64,000 nucleotides of DNA from Tabrizicola sp. (GTDB taxonomy: Bacteria; Pseudomonadota; Alphaproteobacteria; Rhodobacterales; Rhodobacteraceae), in assembly GCF_030694085.1 (NCBI RefSeq), contig NZ_JAUXZE010000042.1:1-64000 (forward strand), in the 5' to 3' direction. The translations under genes and the position numbers were made by a program. The notes beneath the pieces were generated by a model. The model was not told the origin of the DNA. It saw only the letters and a list, made by a program, of their open reading frames with translations, and did not search any database. Of the stretch, positions 49,668 to 58,123 are shown in pieces. Within the stretch, counting starts at the first letter, position 1; every line of letters starts with the position of its first letter.

Positions 49668-49683
49668 TTGACCATACGGTCAG
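49668..49683. promoter_or_regulatory. RutR-like operator 2
   Basis: TTGACCATACGGTCAG, again TGACC-n4-GGTCA, 34 bases downstream of operator 1 in the same orientation. Both lie between the divergent TetR (2) and hydrolase genes. Confidence 0.75.
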
Positions 49684-49738
49684 GAAACGAGTCGCGGCAA
49701 GGGGCAGCATGGCCCCGCTGCGAACAGGGAGCTACAAG

Positions 49739-50989
49739 ATGCCAGCAACCGGGGATAACCTGCGGATCGATCCTGCGCGCCTTTGGGACAGCCTTGAGGA
49801 GATGGCGAAGATCGGCCCCGGCGTGGCGGGCGGCTGCAACCGGCAGACCCTGACCGATGCAGACAGCGAGGGGCGCCATCTGTTCCAGCGCTGGTGCGAG
49901 GCGGCGGGGATGTCGATGGGCGTCGACACGATGGGCAACATGTTCGCGACGCGGGCCGGGACCGACCCGGACGCGCTGCCGGTCTACATGGGAAGTCACC
50001 TCGACACCCAGCCGACTGGCGGCAGGTATGACGGGGTGCTGGGTGTCCTCGGCGCGCTCGAGGTGGTGCGGACGCTGAACGACATGGGCGTCAAGACCAG
50101 GCACCCCATTGTGGTGACGAACTGGACCAACGAGGAAGGCGCGCGGTTTGCGCCGGCGATGCTGGCCTCGGGCGTCTTTGCCGGCATCCATACCGAGGAC
50201 TATGCGAAGTCCCGCCGTGACCTCGACGGCAAGGTCTTCGGCGAGGAACTGGCGCGGATCGGCTGGGTCGGGGACGAGAAGGTCGGCGCGCGCAAGATGC
50301 ACGCGATGCTGGAACTGCACATCGAGCAGGGTCCGATCCTGGAAGCCGAGGGCAAAGAGATCGGCGTCGTGACCCACGGGCAGGGCCTGTGGTGGCTGGA
50401 GATCACGCTGACGGGCAAGGACGCCCACACCGGCTCCACGCCGATGAACATGCGGGTGAATGCGGGCCTCGGCATGGCGCGGATCACCGAACGCGTCCAC
50501 CAGATCGCGATGAGCCACCAGCCGAACGCCGTGGGCGCGGTGGGGCAGGTGAAGGTTTTTCCCAATAGCCGCAACGTGATACCGGGCAAAGTTGTCTTTA
50601 CCGTCGATATCCGCTCGCCCGAGCAGGCGAAGCTGGACGCGATGAAAGCCGAGGTCATCCGCGCAGCCCATGCCGTGGCGAAGGAGTTGGGACTGGGGTG
50701 CGAGATCGAGGACGTGGGCCACTTCGACCCTGTCACCTTCGACCCCGGCCTTGTGAAGATCGTCCGGCAATCTGCTGAAAAGCTGGGCTATTCCCACATG
50801 GACATCGTCAGCGGCGCCGGCCACGACGCCTGCTGGATCAACCGCGTCGCCCCCACGGTGATGGTGATGTGCCCCTGCGTGGACGGGCTGTCTCACAACG
50901 AGGCCGAGAAGATCAGCCCCGAATGGGCGGCGGCGGGGACGGATGTGCTGCTGCACGCCGTGCTTGAGGTGGCGGAGGTGGTGGGGTGA
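49739..50989 (+). CDS. Zn-dependent N-carbamoyl amidohydrolase (beta-ureidopropionase / hydantoinase HyuC type, M20)
   Basis: 416 residues. Metal-site motifs: YMGSHLDTQPTGGRYDG, TNWTNEEGARFAPAM (Glu pair) and LELHIEQGPILE; the C-terminal HDACWINRVAPTVM has the last metal His. It removes the carbamoyl group from N-carbamoyl-beta-alanine or an N-carbamoyl amino acid, releasing CO2 and ammonia, the third step of the reductive pyrimidine route. ATG 49739 follows GGGAG eight bases upstream. The start and regulation by RutR-like sites are shared with TetR (2). Confidence 0.9.
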   Translation: MPATGDNLRIDPARLWDSLEEMAKIGPGVAGGCNRQTLTDADSEGRHLFQRWCEAAGMSMGVDTMGNMFATRAGTDPDALPVYMGSHLDTQPTGGRYDGVLGVLGALEVVRTLNDMGVKTRHPIVVTNWTNEEGARFAPAMLASGVFAGIHTEDYAKSRRDLDGKVFGEELARIGWVGDEKVGARKMHAMLELHIEQGPILEAEGKEIGVVTHGQGLWWLEITLTGKDAHTGSTPMNMRVNAGLGMARITERVHQIAMSHQPNAVGAVGQVKVFPNSRNVIPGKVVFTVDIRSPEQAKLDAMKAEVIRAAHAVAKELGLGCEIEDVGHFDPVTFDPGLVKIVRQSAEKLGYSHMDIVSGAGHDACWINRVAPTVMVMCPCVDGLSHNEAEKISPEWAAAGTDVLLHAVLEVAEVVG

Positions 50990-50998
50990 GGTCAAACA

Positions 50999-51031
50999 GG
51001 ATACCCGTCCCGGGCTTGACCCGGGACCTCC
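50999..51031. repeat. Left inverted repeat of the GIY-YIG unit
   Basis: A 33-base repeat whose core is the palindrome GTCCCGGG-(5)-CCCGGGAC. Its reverse complement matches 51425-51458 over about 32 bases, with one substitution and one extra T. It starts ten bases after the hydrolase stop. Confidence 0.8.
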
Positions 51032-51109
51032 ATCTGCAACTAGCGCAACCGCCTACTGGTCCGGGATGCGGTTTACCTTCGCTTAACCAAGGTGCGGCAG
51101 TCTTCGCGC

Positions 51110-51394
51110 ATGTCGCAATTCGTCTACATCATGGCATCCCGTCCGGGCGGTGCGATCTACATCGGCCGCACCGGGAACCTTTCGGCGCGCGTCGAGGCAC
51201 ATCGGGCCGGAGCATCGGTTCATACGGCCAAGTACAAGATCCGCACGCTGGTCTGGTTCGAAACGCACGACGACTTTGCCTCCAGTCTGCAACGCGAGCG
51301 CACGATCAAGCGTTGGCCGCGAGCGTGGAAGAATGCGTTGATCGCCGAGCGCAATCCGAACTGGCAGGACATTACCTCGCACATCCCGCTCTAG
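51110..51394 (+). CDS. GIY-YIG nuclease (COG2827/YhbQ-like)
   Basis: 94 residues, normal for single-domain URI proteins. VYIMASRPGGAIYIGRTGNL carries the GIY-YIG signature as VYI...IYIG, followed by the catalytic-type Arg (SARVEAHR) and the Glu-containing helix ERTIKRWPRAWKNALIAERN. ATG 51110 begins the domain; the ribosome site is weak. The gene lies between near-identical inverted palindromic repeats and interrupts an amidohydrolase-dihydropyrimidinase operon. It may be a mobile or repeat-linked nuclease unit; in other bacteria such proteins are usually of unknown function. Confidence 0.88.
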   Translation: MSQFVYIMASRPGGAIYIGRTGNLSARVEAHRAGASVHTAKYKIRTLVWFETHDDFASSLQRERTIKRWPRAWKNALIAERNPNWQDITSHIPL

Positions 51395-51424
51395 GTCTGG
51401 CAATCGTCAGCGCCCGGACCAACC

Positions 51425-51458
51425 GGAGGTCCCGGGTCAGGCCCGGGACGGGTATTCC
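51425..51458. repeat. Right inverted repeat of the GIY-YIG unit
   Basis: A 34-base sequence, inverted with respect to 50999-51031, with the same palindromic core (GTCCCGGG-TCAGG-CCCGGGAC). It ends 21 bases before the dihydropyrimidinase start, leaving that gene's ribosome site just outside. Confidence 0.8.
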
Positions 51459-51479
51459 TTTTCCCTACAGGAGCCGCAC

Positions 51480-52931
51480 ATGACCACCATCATCAAGAAC
51501 GGCACCGTCGTCACCGCCGACCTCACCTACAAGGCCGATGTCCGGGTGGAGAACGGGGTGATCACCGAGATCGGGCAGGGCCTCAATGGCGGGACCGAGC
51601 TTGACGCGACCGGTTGCTACGTCATGCCCGGCGGGATTGATCCACATACGCATCTGGAGATGCCCTTCATGGGCACCTACTCGGCGGATGACTTCGAGTC
51701 GGGCACCCGGGCGGCGCTGAGTGGCGGGACCACGATGGTCGTCGACTTCATCCTGCCCGGCCAGGGTCAGGACCTGATGGATGCGGCGAAGGTATGGTCG
51801 AACAAGTCCACCCGCGCGACCTGCGATTATTCCTACCACATGGCCGTCACCTGGTGGGGCGAGAAGGTCTGGCAGGGCATCGAGGACTCGGCCAAGGCGG
51901 GCATCACCAGCTTCAAGCATTTCATGGCCTACAAGGGCGCGCTGATGGTGAACGACGACGAGTTGTTCAATTCTTTCCGCCGGGTGGGCGACGTCGGCGG
52001 CCTGGCCATGGTCCATGCCGAGAACGGCGATGTGGTGGCCGAACTGACCGCGAAGCTGATCGCCGAGGGCAACACCGGCCCCGAAGGCCACGCCTACTCC
52101 CGGCCCCCGCAGGTCGAGGGCGAGGCGACCAACCGCGCGATCATGATCGCCGACATGGCGGGGGTGCCGCTCTATGTCGTCCACGTCTCTTGCGAGGACG
52201 CGCACGAGGCGATCCGCCGCGCGCGCCAACAGGGCAAGCGGGTCTGGGGCGAGCCCCTGATCCAGCACCTGACACTGGACGAGTCCGAATACTTCCACCC
52301 CGACTGGGACCACGCCGCCCGCCGCGTGATGTCGCCCCCGTTCCGCAACAAGCAGCATCAGGACAGCCTTTGGTCGGGCCTGATGTCGGGCAGCCTGTCG
52401 GTCGTCGCCACCGACCATTGCGCCTTCACGACCGAACAGAAGCGCTTCGGCGTCGGCAACTTTGCGAAGATCCCGAACGGGACGGGGGGCCTGGAGGACC
52501 GGATGCCGATGCTCTGGACCCACGGGGTTGCCACGGGCCGTCTGACTCCGAATGAATTTGTCGCCGTAACCTCAACCAATATCGCGAAAATCCTGAACTG
52601 CTACTCACGGAAAGGCGCGGTTCTGGTCGGGGCGGATGCCGACCTGGTGGTCTGGGACCCCGAGAAGACCAAGACCATCGGCGCGGACAAACAGCAGTCG
52701 AAGATCGACTACAACGTCTTCGAGGGTCACACCGTGAGAGGCCTGCCGCGCTATACCCTGACCCGCGGCCATGTCGCGATCCACGATGGCGAGGTGCGGA
52801 CGCAGGAGGGTCACGGCAAGTTTGTCGCGCGTGAGCCAAGGCCCGCCGTGAACCGCGCTCTTAGCCAGTGGAAGGACCTGACCGCCCCGCGCCCGGTGCA
52901 GCGGACGGGCATCCCCGCGACGGGAGTCTGA
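51480..52931 (+). CDS. hydA: Dihydropyrimidinase (hydantoinase)
   Basis: 483 residues of the amidohydrolase superfamily. Metal His56 and His58 are in IDPHTHLEMPFMG; Lys152 in HFMAYKGALMVNDDE is the expected carboxylated lysine; later ligands lie in YVVHVSCEDAHEAI and VVATDHCAFTTEQK. It opens dihydrouracil or hydantoin rings to the N-carbamoyl acid used by the upstream hydrolase. ATG 51480 has CAGGAG upstream. The GIY-YIG unit separates it from that gene. Confidence 0.94.
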   Translation: MTTIIKNGTVVTADLTYKADVRVENGVITEIGQGLNGGTELDATGCYVMPGGIDPHTHLEMPFMGTYSADDFESGTRAALSGGTTMVVDFILPGQGQDLMDAAKVWSNKSTRATCDYSYHMAVTWWGEKVWQGIEDSAKAGITSFKHFMAYKGALMVNDDELFNSFRRVGDVGGLAMVHAENGDVVAELTAKLIAEGNTGPEGHAYSRPPQVEGEATNRAIMIADMAGVPLYVVHVSCEDAHEAIRRARQQGKRVWGEPLIQHLTLDESEYFHPDWDHAARRVMSPPFRNKQHQDSLWSGLMSGSLSVVATDHCAFTTEQKRFGVGNFAKIPNGTGGLEDRMPMLWTHGVATGRLTPNEFVAVTSTNIAKILNCYSRKGAVLVGADADLVVWDPEKTKTIGADKQQSKIDYNVFEGHTVRGLPRYTLTRGHVAIHDGEVRTQEGHGKFVAREPRPAVNRALSQWKDLTAPRPVQRTGIPATGV

Positions 52932-52936
52932 GCGTG

Positions 52937-53077
52937 TCAGGGTTCCCCTTGTTCGCTTTCCTCCTCGTCCGGTTTGGTGGGCGCGAAAGCGATGACGGGG
53001 GCGTCGAAGAAGACCTCTTCGAGGTCGTCCGGGGCGGGAGCAAAGGCGAGGGTCGTCTGCAAGGTGTTGATAAGCAT
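52937..53077 (-). CDS. Small acidic protein of unknown function (46 aa)
   Basis: 46 residues: MLINTLQTTLAFAPAPDDLE, then EVFFDAPVIAFAPTKPD and an acidic tail EEESEQGEP. ATG 53077 has a strong GGAGG six bases upstream, which argues that it is a real gene although very short. No membrane helix; not recognised. Convergent with the dihydropyrimidinase gene and 104 bases from the divergent ABC operon. Confidence 0.55.
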   Translation of the reverse strand: MLINTLQTTLAFAPAPDDLEEVFFDAPVIAFAPTKPDEEESEQGEP

Positions 53078-53181
53078 GGCGGTCCTCCGTATCGGCACGA
53101 GGTGGGGACGCACCCCGTCCGGGACAAGTGTCGCAGCGACAGGCAACGGGAATGTGAAGGGAAGGCGGCGTGAGGGATGGA

Positions 53182-53961
53182 ATGAGCCAGCCGGTGATCG
53201 AGGCGAAGGGGCTGAACCTGGTGTTCCAGACCGCCGACGGGCCGGTGCAGGCGTTGAAGGATGTGGACCTGGTGATCAACCAGGGCGATTTCGTCAGTTT
53301 CATCGGGCCCAGCGGGTGCGGGAAGACGACATTCCTGCGGGCCATCGCGGCGCTGGAGCATCCCACGGGCGGGACCTTGACGGTCAACGGCATGTCCCCC
53401 GACGAGGCGCGCCGGATGCGGGCCTATGGCTATGTCTTCCAGGCGGCTGGCTTGTATCCCTGGCGGACGATTGCCGGGAACATCCGGCTTCCCCTGGAAA
53501 TCATGGGATTTTCCAGGGCCGAGCAGGACGAACGCACCGAAAGGGTGCTGGATCTGGTGGAACTGAAGGGCTTTGGCAAGAAGTTTCCCTGGCAGCTTTC
53601 CGGCGGCATGCAGCAGCGCGCCAGCATCGCCCGCGCGCTGGCCTTCGACGCCGATATCCTTCTGATGGACGAACCCTTTGGCGCGCTCGATGAAATCGTG
53701 CGCGACCGGCTGAACGAGGAAGTCCTGAAGCTTTGGGGCCGCACCGGCAAGACCATCGGTTTCGTGACCCACTCCATCCCCGAAGCCGTCTATCTCTCGA
53801 CCAAGATCGTCGTCATGTCCCCCCGTCCGGGACGGATCACGGATGTGATCGACTCGCCCCTGCCGAGGGAGCGTCCGCTGGACATCCGCGACAGCCGCGA
53901 GTTCATCGAAATCGCGCATCGGGTGCGCGAGGGCCTGCGGGCCGGGCACCAGGATGACTGA
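53182..53961 (+). CDS. ABC transporter ATP-binding protein (TauB/SsuB/ThiZ type)
   Basis: 259 residues. Walker A FIGPSGCGKTTFLRAI, Q-loop YVFQAAGLYPWRTI, signature QLSGGMQQRASIARALAF, Walker B ILLMDEPFGALDEIVRD and switch His in FVTHSIPEAVYL. It energises import with the two permeases and NMT1-like binding protein downstream. ATG 53182 follows GAGGGATGGA; GTG 53170 is possible. First gene of the operon; it overlaps the next by 8 bases. Confidence 0.9.
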   Translation: MSQPVIEAKGLNLVFQTADGPVQALKDVDLVINQGDFVSFIGPSGCGKTTFLRAIAALEHPTGGTLTVNGMSPDEARRMRAYGYVFQAAGLYPWRTIAGNIRLPLEIMGFSRAEQDERTERVLDLVELKGFGKKFPWQLSGGMQQRASIARALAFDADILLMDEPFGALDEIVRDRLNEEVLKLWGRTGKTIGFVTHSIPEAVYLSTKIVVMSPRPGRITDVIDSPLPRERPLDIRDSREFIEIAHRVREGLRAGHQDD

Positions 53962-54532
53962 GGCCCGCCGCGTCTGGCGTGGGCGCCGCGTGGCGCCCAG
54001 AACCCCGCGTGAGGCATGGGGCGCCTTTGCGGCCGAGGTCGGCGTGGCGGCGATGGTCGGCATCGGCATCGCGGTGGTCCTCTTGCTGGTCGCGCAGGAC
54101 GAGATCAGCCTGAACCCGCGCAACTTGTGGGATTTCTTCTGGATCCGGGTCGGGGCACTGACGATCGGCCCCCTGGTGCTGGGCTATGAAGTCTGGCTTC
54201 TGTGGCAGCGTCTGTCGGCGTTCAGACGCGGAGAAGTCTTTGTCGACGACGACGAACACGCCCCCGACGCCGTGCCCGCACCGTCCGGTCGCAAGCGGCG
54301 CGAGACGGCGGCGCAGAAGAAGCGGCGCAAGACCTTCTGGCGGGTGATGATCCTGATCACGGCGGTCTGGGTGTTCTGTGCCGGCGCTGCGGCGGTGCTT
54401 GTGGTGGACGATTTCAGGAAGGGCCGTCCGTTCGGTGAGGCCGGGATGTTCCTGATCGGGCTTGTGGCCCTGTACGTCGTGATCGTCGTGCTGAGCGTGA
54501 AGGAAAAGCGCGACAAGGACAGGGGTTTGTGA
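53954..54532 (+). CDS. Four-helix membrane protein of unknown function in the ABC operon
   Basis: 192 residues with helices at about 26-46, 64-86, 128-150 and 160-180. Between the middle pair is a very basic, Glu-rich cytoplasmic linker (GRKRRETAAQKKRRKTFWR). No family recognised. Overlaps both neighbours in frame-shifted fashion, so it is translationally coupled to the ATPase and SMR-like gene. Its role in the transporter is unknown. Confidence 0.65.
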   Translation: MTEARRVWRGRRVAPRTPREAWGAFAAEVGVAAMVGIGIAVVLLLVAQDEISLNPRNLWDFFWIRVGALTIGPLVLGYEVWLLWQRLSAFRRGEVFVDDDEHAPDAVPAPSGRKRRETAAQKKRRKTFWRVMILITAVWVFCAGAAAVLVVDDFRKGRPFGEAGMFLIGLVALYVVIVVLSVKEKRDKDRGL

Positions 54533-54867
54533 TGGGCGTGATCAGTTTTCTCTGGCTCGGCGCGGCAACGGCGGTCTTCGTGGCGGCGAATGGGGTGCTC
54601 AAGACCTATGCGGTCAAGGGTGGCTGGCCGGTCCTGATCGGCGCGTTGGCCCTGTTCTGCGTCGGCAACTGGCTGATGGTGCAGGTGATGCGCCTGAACG
54701 GCCTGGGGCTGGCGATTGCCCTGTCGGCGATCTTCCAGCTGGTCGCGATCTCGCTGATGGCCATCGTCGTCTTCGGCGAACGGCCCACGGGATTGCAACT
54801 GGCCGGAATGGCGCTTGGCGTGGTGGCAGTGGCGATGATCGCCTGGCCTGCGGGAGGCCGCGCATGA
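54532..54867 (+). CDS. SMR/EamA-half-like small multidrug-type membrane protein
   Basis: 111 residues with four helices and an EamA/SMR-like final stretch (AIALSAIFQLVAISLMAIVV, FGERPTGLQLAGMALGVVAV). Half-sized DMT proteins of this size act as dimers. Set inside an ABC operon, overlapping the previous gene by one base and the permease gene by four. Transported substrate is unknown. Confidence 0.7.
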   Translation: MGVISFLWLGAATAVFVAANGVLKTYAVKGGWPVLIGALALFCVGNWLMVQVMRLNGLGLAIALSAIFQLVAISLMAIVVFGERPTGLQLAGMALGVVAVAMIAWPAGGRA

Positions 54868-55730
54868 CCCGCGTCCTTCCTGTCCTGACCGTCCTCGCCG
54901 GGATCGTGGCGATCTGGTACGCAGCGGCGGTCTGGATGAACGCGACCTGGGTTTTCGACCAGGCGCAGCGGGCCGGGACGGTCGTGACCTGGTCCGAGGT
55001 GATCCCGCAGACCATGACGCAGGACCGCCCGCTCCTGCCGCCGCCGCATCAGGTGGGGGCAGAGCTGTGGAAGGGCCTGTTCGGCCAAGCGATCACCTCG
55101 AAGCGCAGTCTTGTCTACCACGCCTATGTGACCTTCAAGGGCACGATGATGGGCTTTGGCCTGGGGATCATCGCCGGGGTCCTTCTGGCGATGGCCATCG
55201 TCCGCTTCCGCGTGATGGACATGAGCGTGATGCCCTGGGCGATCATCAGCCAGACCATCCCCATCGTGGCGCTTGCGCCGATGATCATCACGCTGTCCAG
55301 CCAGTTGGGGCTGCAGGGCCGTGACCTGCCCAAGGCGATCATCGCGGCCTACCTGTCGTTCTTCCCGGTTCTCGTCAGCATGGTGAAGGGCCTGCGCGCG
55401 CCGGACCAGATGCAGCTTGACCTCTTGCGGACCTATGGGGCGGGGGAATGGGCGACCTTCCTGAAGCTGCGGCTTCCGGCCTCGATGCCCTATTTCTTCG
55501 CCTCGCTGAAGGTGGCGGTGGCGGCGTCGCTGGTCGGAACAATCGTCGGCGAGCTGCCCACCGGGGCGATCGAGGGCCTTGGCGCGCGGATGCTGATCGG
55601 ATCGCAGTTCGGCGAGCCGCTGATCATGTGGGCGGCGCTGTTTGCAGCGGCGATCCTGGCGGGGCTGCTGATCCTGGTCGTCGGACTGGTCGAGCGTCTG
55701 GCCCGCATGCGCATGGGGGTCCCGGCATGA
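54864..55730 (+). CDS. ABC transporter permease (TauC/SsuC/ThiX type), first
   Basis: 288 residues with about six to seven helices. BPD_transp_1 core with EAA loop LLRTYGAGEWATFLKLRLPA at about 190-210. Long periplasmic N-terminal insert after the first helix (MTQDRPLLPPPHQVGAELWK). It likely forms a heterodimer with the following permease. Overlaps it by four bases. Confidence 0.88.
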   Translation: MTRVLPVLTVLAGIVAIWYAAAVWMNATWVFDQAQRAGTVVTWSEVIPQTMTQDRPLLPPPHQVGAELWKGLFGQAITSKRSLVYHAYVTFKGTMMGFGLGIIAGVLLAMAIVRFRVMDMSVMPWAIISQTIPIVALAPMIITLSSQLGLQGRDLPKAIIAAYLSFFPVLVSMVKGLRAPDQMQLDLLRTYGAGEWATFLKLRLPASMPYFFASLKVAVAASLVGTIVGELPTGAIEGLGARMLIGSQFGEPLIMWAALFAAAILAGLLILVVGLVERLARMRMGVPA

Positions 55731-56572
55731 GCGCGCTTTGGCTGGCGGTCGGGTTCTGGCTTGCGGCATGGGCGCTGAACGTCTGGCTGGCGGGCAGCCG
55801 GGTATCGCAGACGCGGTTCGGCAAGGCGCTTGTGCCGCTGATCTTCGGGGCGACGGTGCTGGTCCTGTGGGAAGGGCTGGTGCGTGGTCTAGGCGTCGCG
55901 CCTGTCATTCTGCCAGCGCCCAGCGTCATTGCCGCCAAGATCGCCGTCTCGCTTCCGACCCTTTGGCAGGACTTTGCCCAGACCATCCTCAAGGGCGCGA
56001 TCCCGGGGTTCCTTATCGGGGCCGGGGCAGCGTTTCTGGTGGCAATTGCGATCGATCGCTCGCCTTTCCTGCAGCGTGGCCTTCTGCCCATCGGCAACTT
56101 TGTCGCGGCCCTGCCCATCGTTGGCCTGGCGCCGATCCTGGTGATGTGGTTCGGCTTCGATTGGCAGTCCAAGGCGGCGGTCGTGGTCGTGATGGTGTTC
56201 TTCCCGATGCTGGTGAACATCGTGGCGGGGTTGCAGGCCAGCGAGCGGATGCAGCGCGACTTGATGGCGACCTGGGGGGCGTCGTACCTCCAGTCGCTTG
56301 TCAGGCTCAGGCTTCCCGCCGCAATGCCCTTCGTCTTCAACGGGCTGAAAATTGCATCGACTCTGGCCCTTATCGGGGCCATCGTTGCCGAGTTTTTCGG
56401 CAGTCCGGTCTATGGCATGGGCTTCCGCATCTCGACCGAGGTGGGGCGGCTTGGCCTGGACATGGTTTGGGCCACGATTGCGGTCGCGGCCCTGGCGGGA
56501 TCGGTCTTCTACGGACTGATCACGCTGATCGAACGCTGGGTGACCTTCTGGCATCCATCGCAACGGCATTAA
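55727..56572 (+). CDS. ABC transporter permease (TauC/SsuC/ThiX type), second
   Basis: 281 residues. N-terminal helix pair, then the permease core with EAA loop LMATWGASYLQSLVRLRLPA at about 180-200 and IVAEFFGSPVYGMGFRI. The start ATG 55727 overlaps the previous stop (ATGA); a longer in-frame extension lies in the first permease's sequence and is rejected. Partner for the first permease and ATPase. Confidence 0.88.
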   Translation: MSALWLAVGFWLAAWALNVWLAGSRVSQTRFGKALVPLIFGATVLVLWEGLVRGLGVAPVILPAPSVIAAKIAVSLPTLWQDFAQTILKGAIPGFLIGAGAAFLVAIAIDRSPFLQRGLLPIGNFVAALPIVGLAPILVMWFGFDWQSKAAVVVVMVFFPMLVNIVAGLQASERMQRDLMATWGASYLQSLVRLRLPAAMPFVFNGLKIASTLALIGAIVAEFFGSPVYGMGFRISTEVGRLGLDMVWATIAVAALAGSVFYGLITLIERWVTFWHPSQRH

Positions 56573-56611
56573 CAAAGGCCCCGAGAGCGGGCCCAACACG
56601 GGAGAACGAAG

Positions 56612-57592
56612 ATGAAGAAACTTGTAACGGCAGCCTTCCTTGCGGCGGTGGCGTCGCAAGCCAGCGCCGAGGATGTGAACCTGCAACTGAAATGGGTCAC
56701 CCAGGCGCAGTTTGCGGGCTATTACGTCGCGCAGGCCAAGGGCTTTTATGAGGAAGAGGGCCTGAACGTCACCATCCTGCCGGGCGGGCCGGACATCGCG
56801 CCGACCCAGGTCATCGCGGGCGGTGGGGCCGACGTGATCGTGGAATGGATGCCTGCCGCACTTGCCGCGCGCGAAAAGGGCCTGCCGCTGGTCAACATCG
56901 CCCAGCCCTTCGCGTCCTCGGGCATGATGCTGACCTGCCTGAAGGAAACCGGGATCACCTCGCCGGCAGACTTTGCCGACAAGACCCTGGGCGTCTGGTT
57001 CTTCGGCAACGAATATCCGTTCCTGTCCTGGATGTCGCAGCTTGGTCTGGCCACCGATGGCTCGGCCGGGGGCGTCACGGTCCTGAAGCAGGGGTTCAAC
57101 GTCGATCCGCTGCTGCAAAAGCAGGCGGCCTGCATCTCGACCATGACCTACAACGAATACTGGCAGGTCATCGACGCCGGGATCACCGAGGATCAGCTGG
57201 TGACCTTCAAGTACGAGGACCAGGGCGTCGCGACGCTGGAAGACGGGCTTTACGTGCTTGAGGACCGTCTGGCCGATCCGGCCTTCCAGGAAACGATGGT
57301 CAAGTTCGTCCGGGCGTCGATGAAGGGCTGGAAATACGCCGAGGAGAACTCGGACGAAGCCGCGATGATCGTGCTGGAAAACGACCAGACCGGCGCGCAG
57401 ACCGAGAACCACCAGAAGCGCATGATGGGCGAGATCGCCAAGCTGACGGCGGGCTCGAATGGTGCGCTGGACGTGGCGGATGCCGAGCGGACCGTGGCCT
57501 CGCTGCTGTCTGGCGGGTCGGACCCGGTGATCACCAAGGCACCGGAAGGGGCCTGGACCTCTGCCATCACCGACAAGGCGCTGGCACAGTAA
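56612..57592 (+). CDS. NMT1/THI5-like ABC substrate-binding protein
   Basis: 326 residues with signal peptide MKKLVTAAFLAAVASQASA. The mature start has LQLKWVTQAQFAGYYVAQAK, GFYEEEGLNVTILPGGPDI, the NMT1-like pattern of proteins binding pyrimidine precursors or small aromatics. A pyrimidine, hydantoin or related compound is plausible by context. ATG 56612 follows GGGAGAACG. Last gene of the operon; a terminator follows. Confidence 0.88.
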   Translation: MKKLVTAAFLAAVASQASAEDVNLQLKWVTQAQFAGYYVAQAKGFYEEEGLNVTILPGGPDIAPTQVIAGGGADVIVEWMPAALAAREKGLPLVNIAQPFASSGMMLTCLKETGITSPADFADKTLGVWFFGNEYPFLSWMSQLGLATDGSAGGVTVLKQGFNVDPLLQKQAACISTMTYNEYWQVIDAGITEDQLVTFKYEDQGVATLEDGLYVLEDRLADPAFQETMVKFVRASMKGWKYAEENSDEAAMIVLENDQTGAQTENHQKRMMGEIAKLTAGSNGALDVADAERTVASLLSGGSDPVITKAPEGAWTSAITDKALAQ

Positions 57593-57615
57593 TCCTTCGA
57601 CTTGTCTGAATTCGG

Positions 57616-57650
57616 CGGACGCGGCCGGGGGTCGCGTCCGTTCTTTCTTT
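57616..57650 (+). terminator. Intrinsic terminator after the ABC operon
   Basis: An 8-bp stem (CGGACGCG with CGCGTCCG) and nine-base loop, followed by TTCTTTCTTT. It lies 23 bases after the binding-protein stop. Confidence 0.82.
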
Positions 57651-57689
57651 ACGGTTCCAAGGCTTCCTGTTCCGCAAAAGGGGAAAAGG

Positions 57690-58073
57690 ATGCGATGGAT
57701 CGTGACAGGCCTGCTGGCCCTTGCCTTGGCATTGTTCGCGACGGTCTGGTGGCAGGGCTTCGCCGCGCCGTCAGGGCACCTTTATGGCGCCACCACGGCC
57801 GAAGCCGAGGCGGGCTATTGCCTGGCGGTGGCAGAACGGATCTCCGAAATTACCCGGGGCCAGGGCGATCCGCGGCTTGAAACCCATCTGGACGAACAGG
57901 TCGCCTTCTGGCGTCCCCGTGTGGGACAGCGGCCCGGCGCCGGGCGGGTGGCGCTGTCGCGCGACAGCTCGGCCCCCGGCGTGAACGAGGGCGCGCATCT
58001 GCATGTGGCCGTGCAGGATTGCGCGCTGCGGGCGATCAGTTTCTACGGCCACCGCTTCGCCAGCTTCAAGTAG
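57690..58073 (+). CDS. Small exported or membrane-anchored protein of unknown function
   Basis: 127 residues. The N-terminus MRWIVTGLLALALALFATVW is a signal peptide or anchor. The mature part has two cysteines (EAGYCLAVAERISEITRG and VAVQDCALRAISFYGHRF) and conserved-looking aromatics. GGGGAAAAGG precedes ATG 57690, so it is likely real. Family not recognised. Upstream of the ScfR-like regulator gene by 79 bases. Confidence 0.6.
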   Translation: MRWIVTGLLALALALFATVWWQGFAAPSGHLYGATTAEAEAGYCLAVAERISEITRGQGDPRLETHLDEQVAFWRPRVGQRPGAGRVALSRDSSAPGVNEGAHLHVAVQDCALRAISFYGHRFASFK

Positions 58074-58123
58074 CGCATCGCCGGCCTCTCTGATTGACAG
58101 GGTTCTGTAAATCGGCCCTCCTG

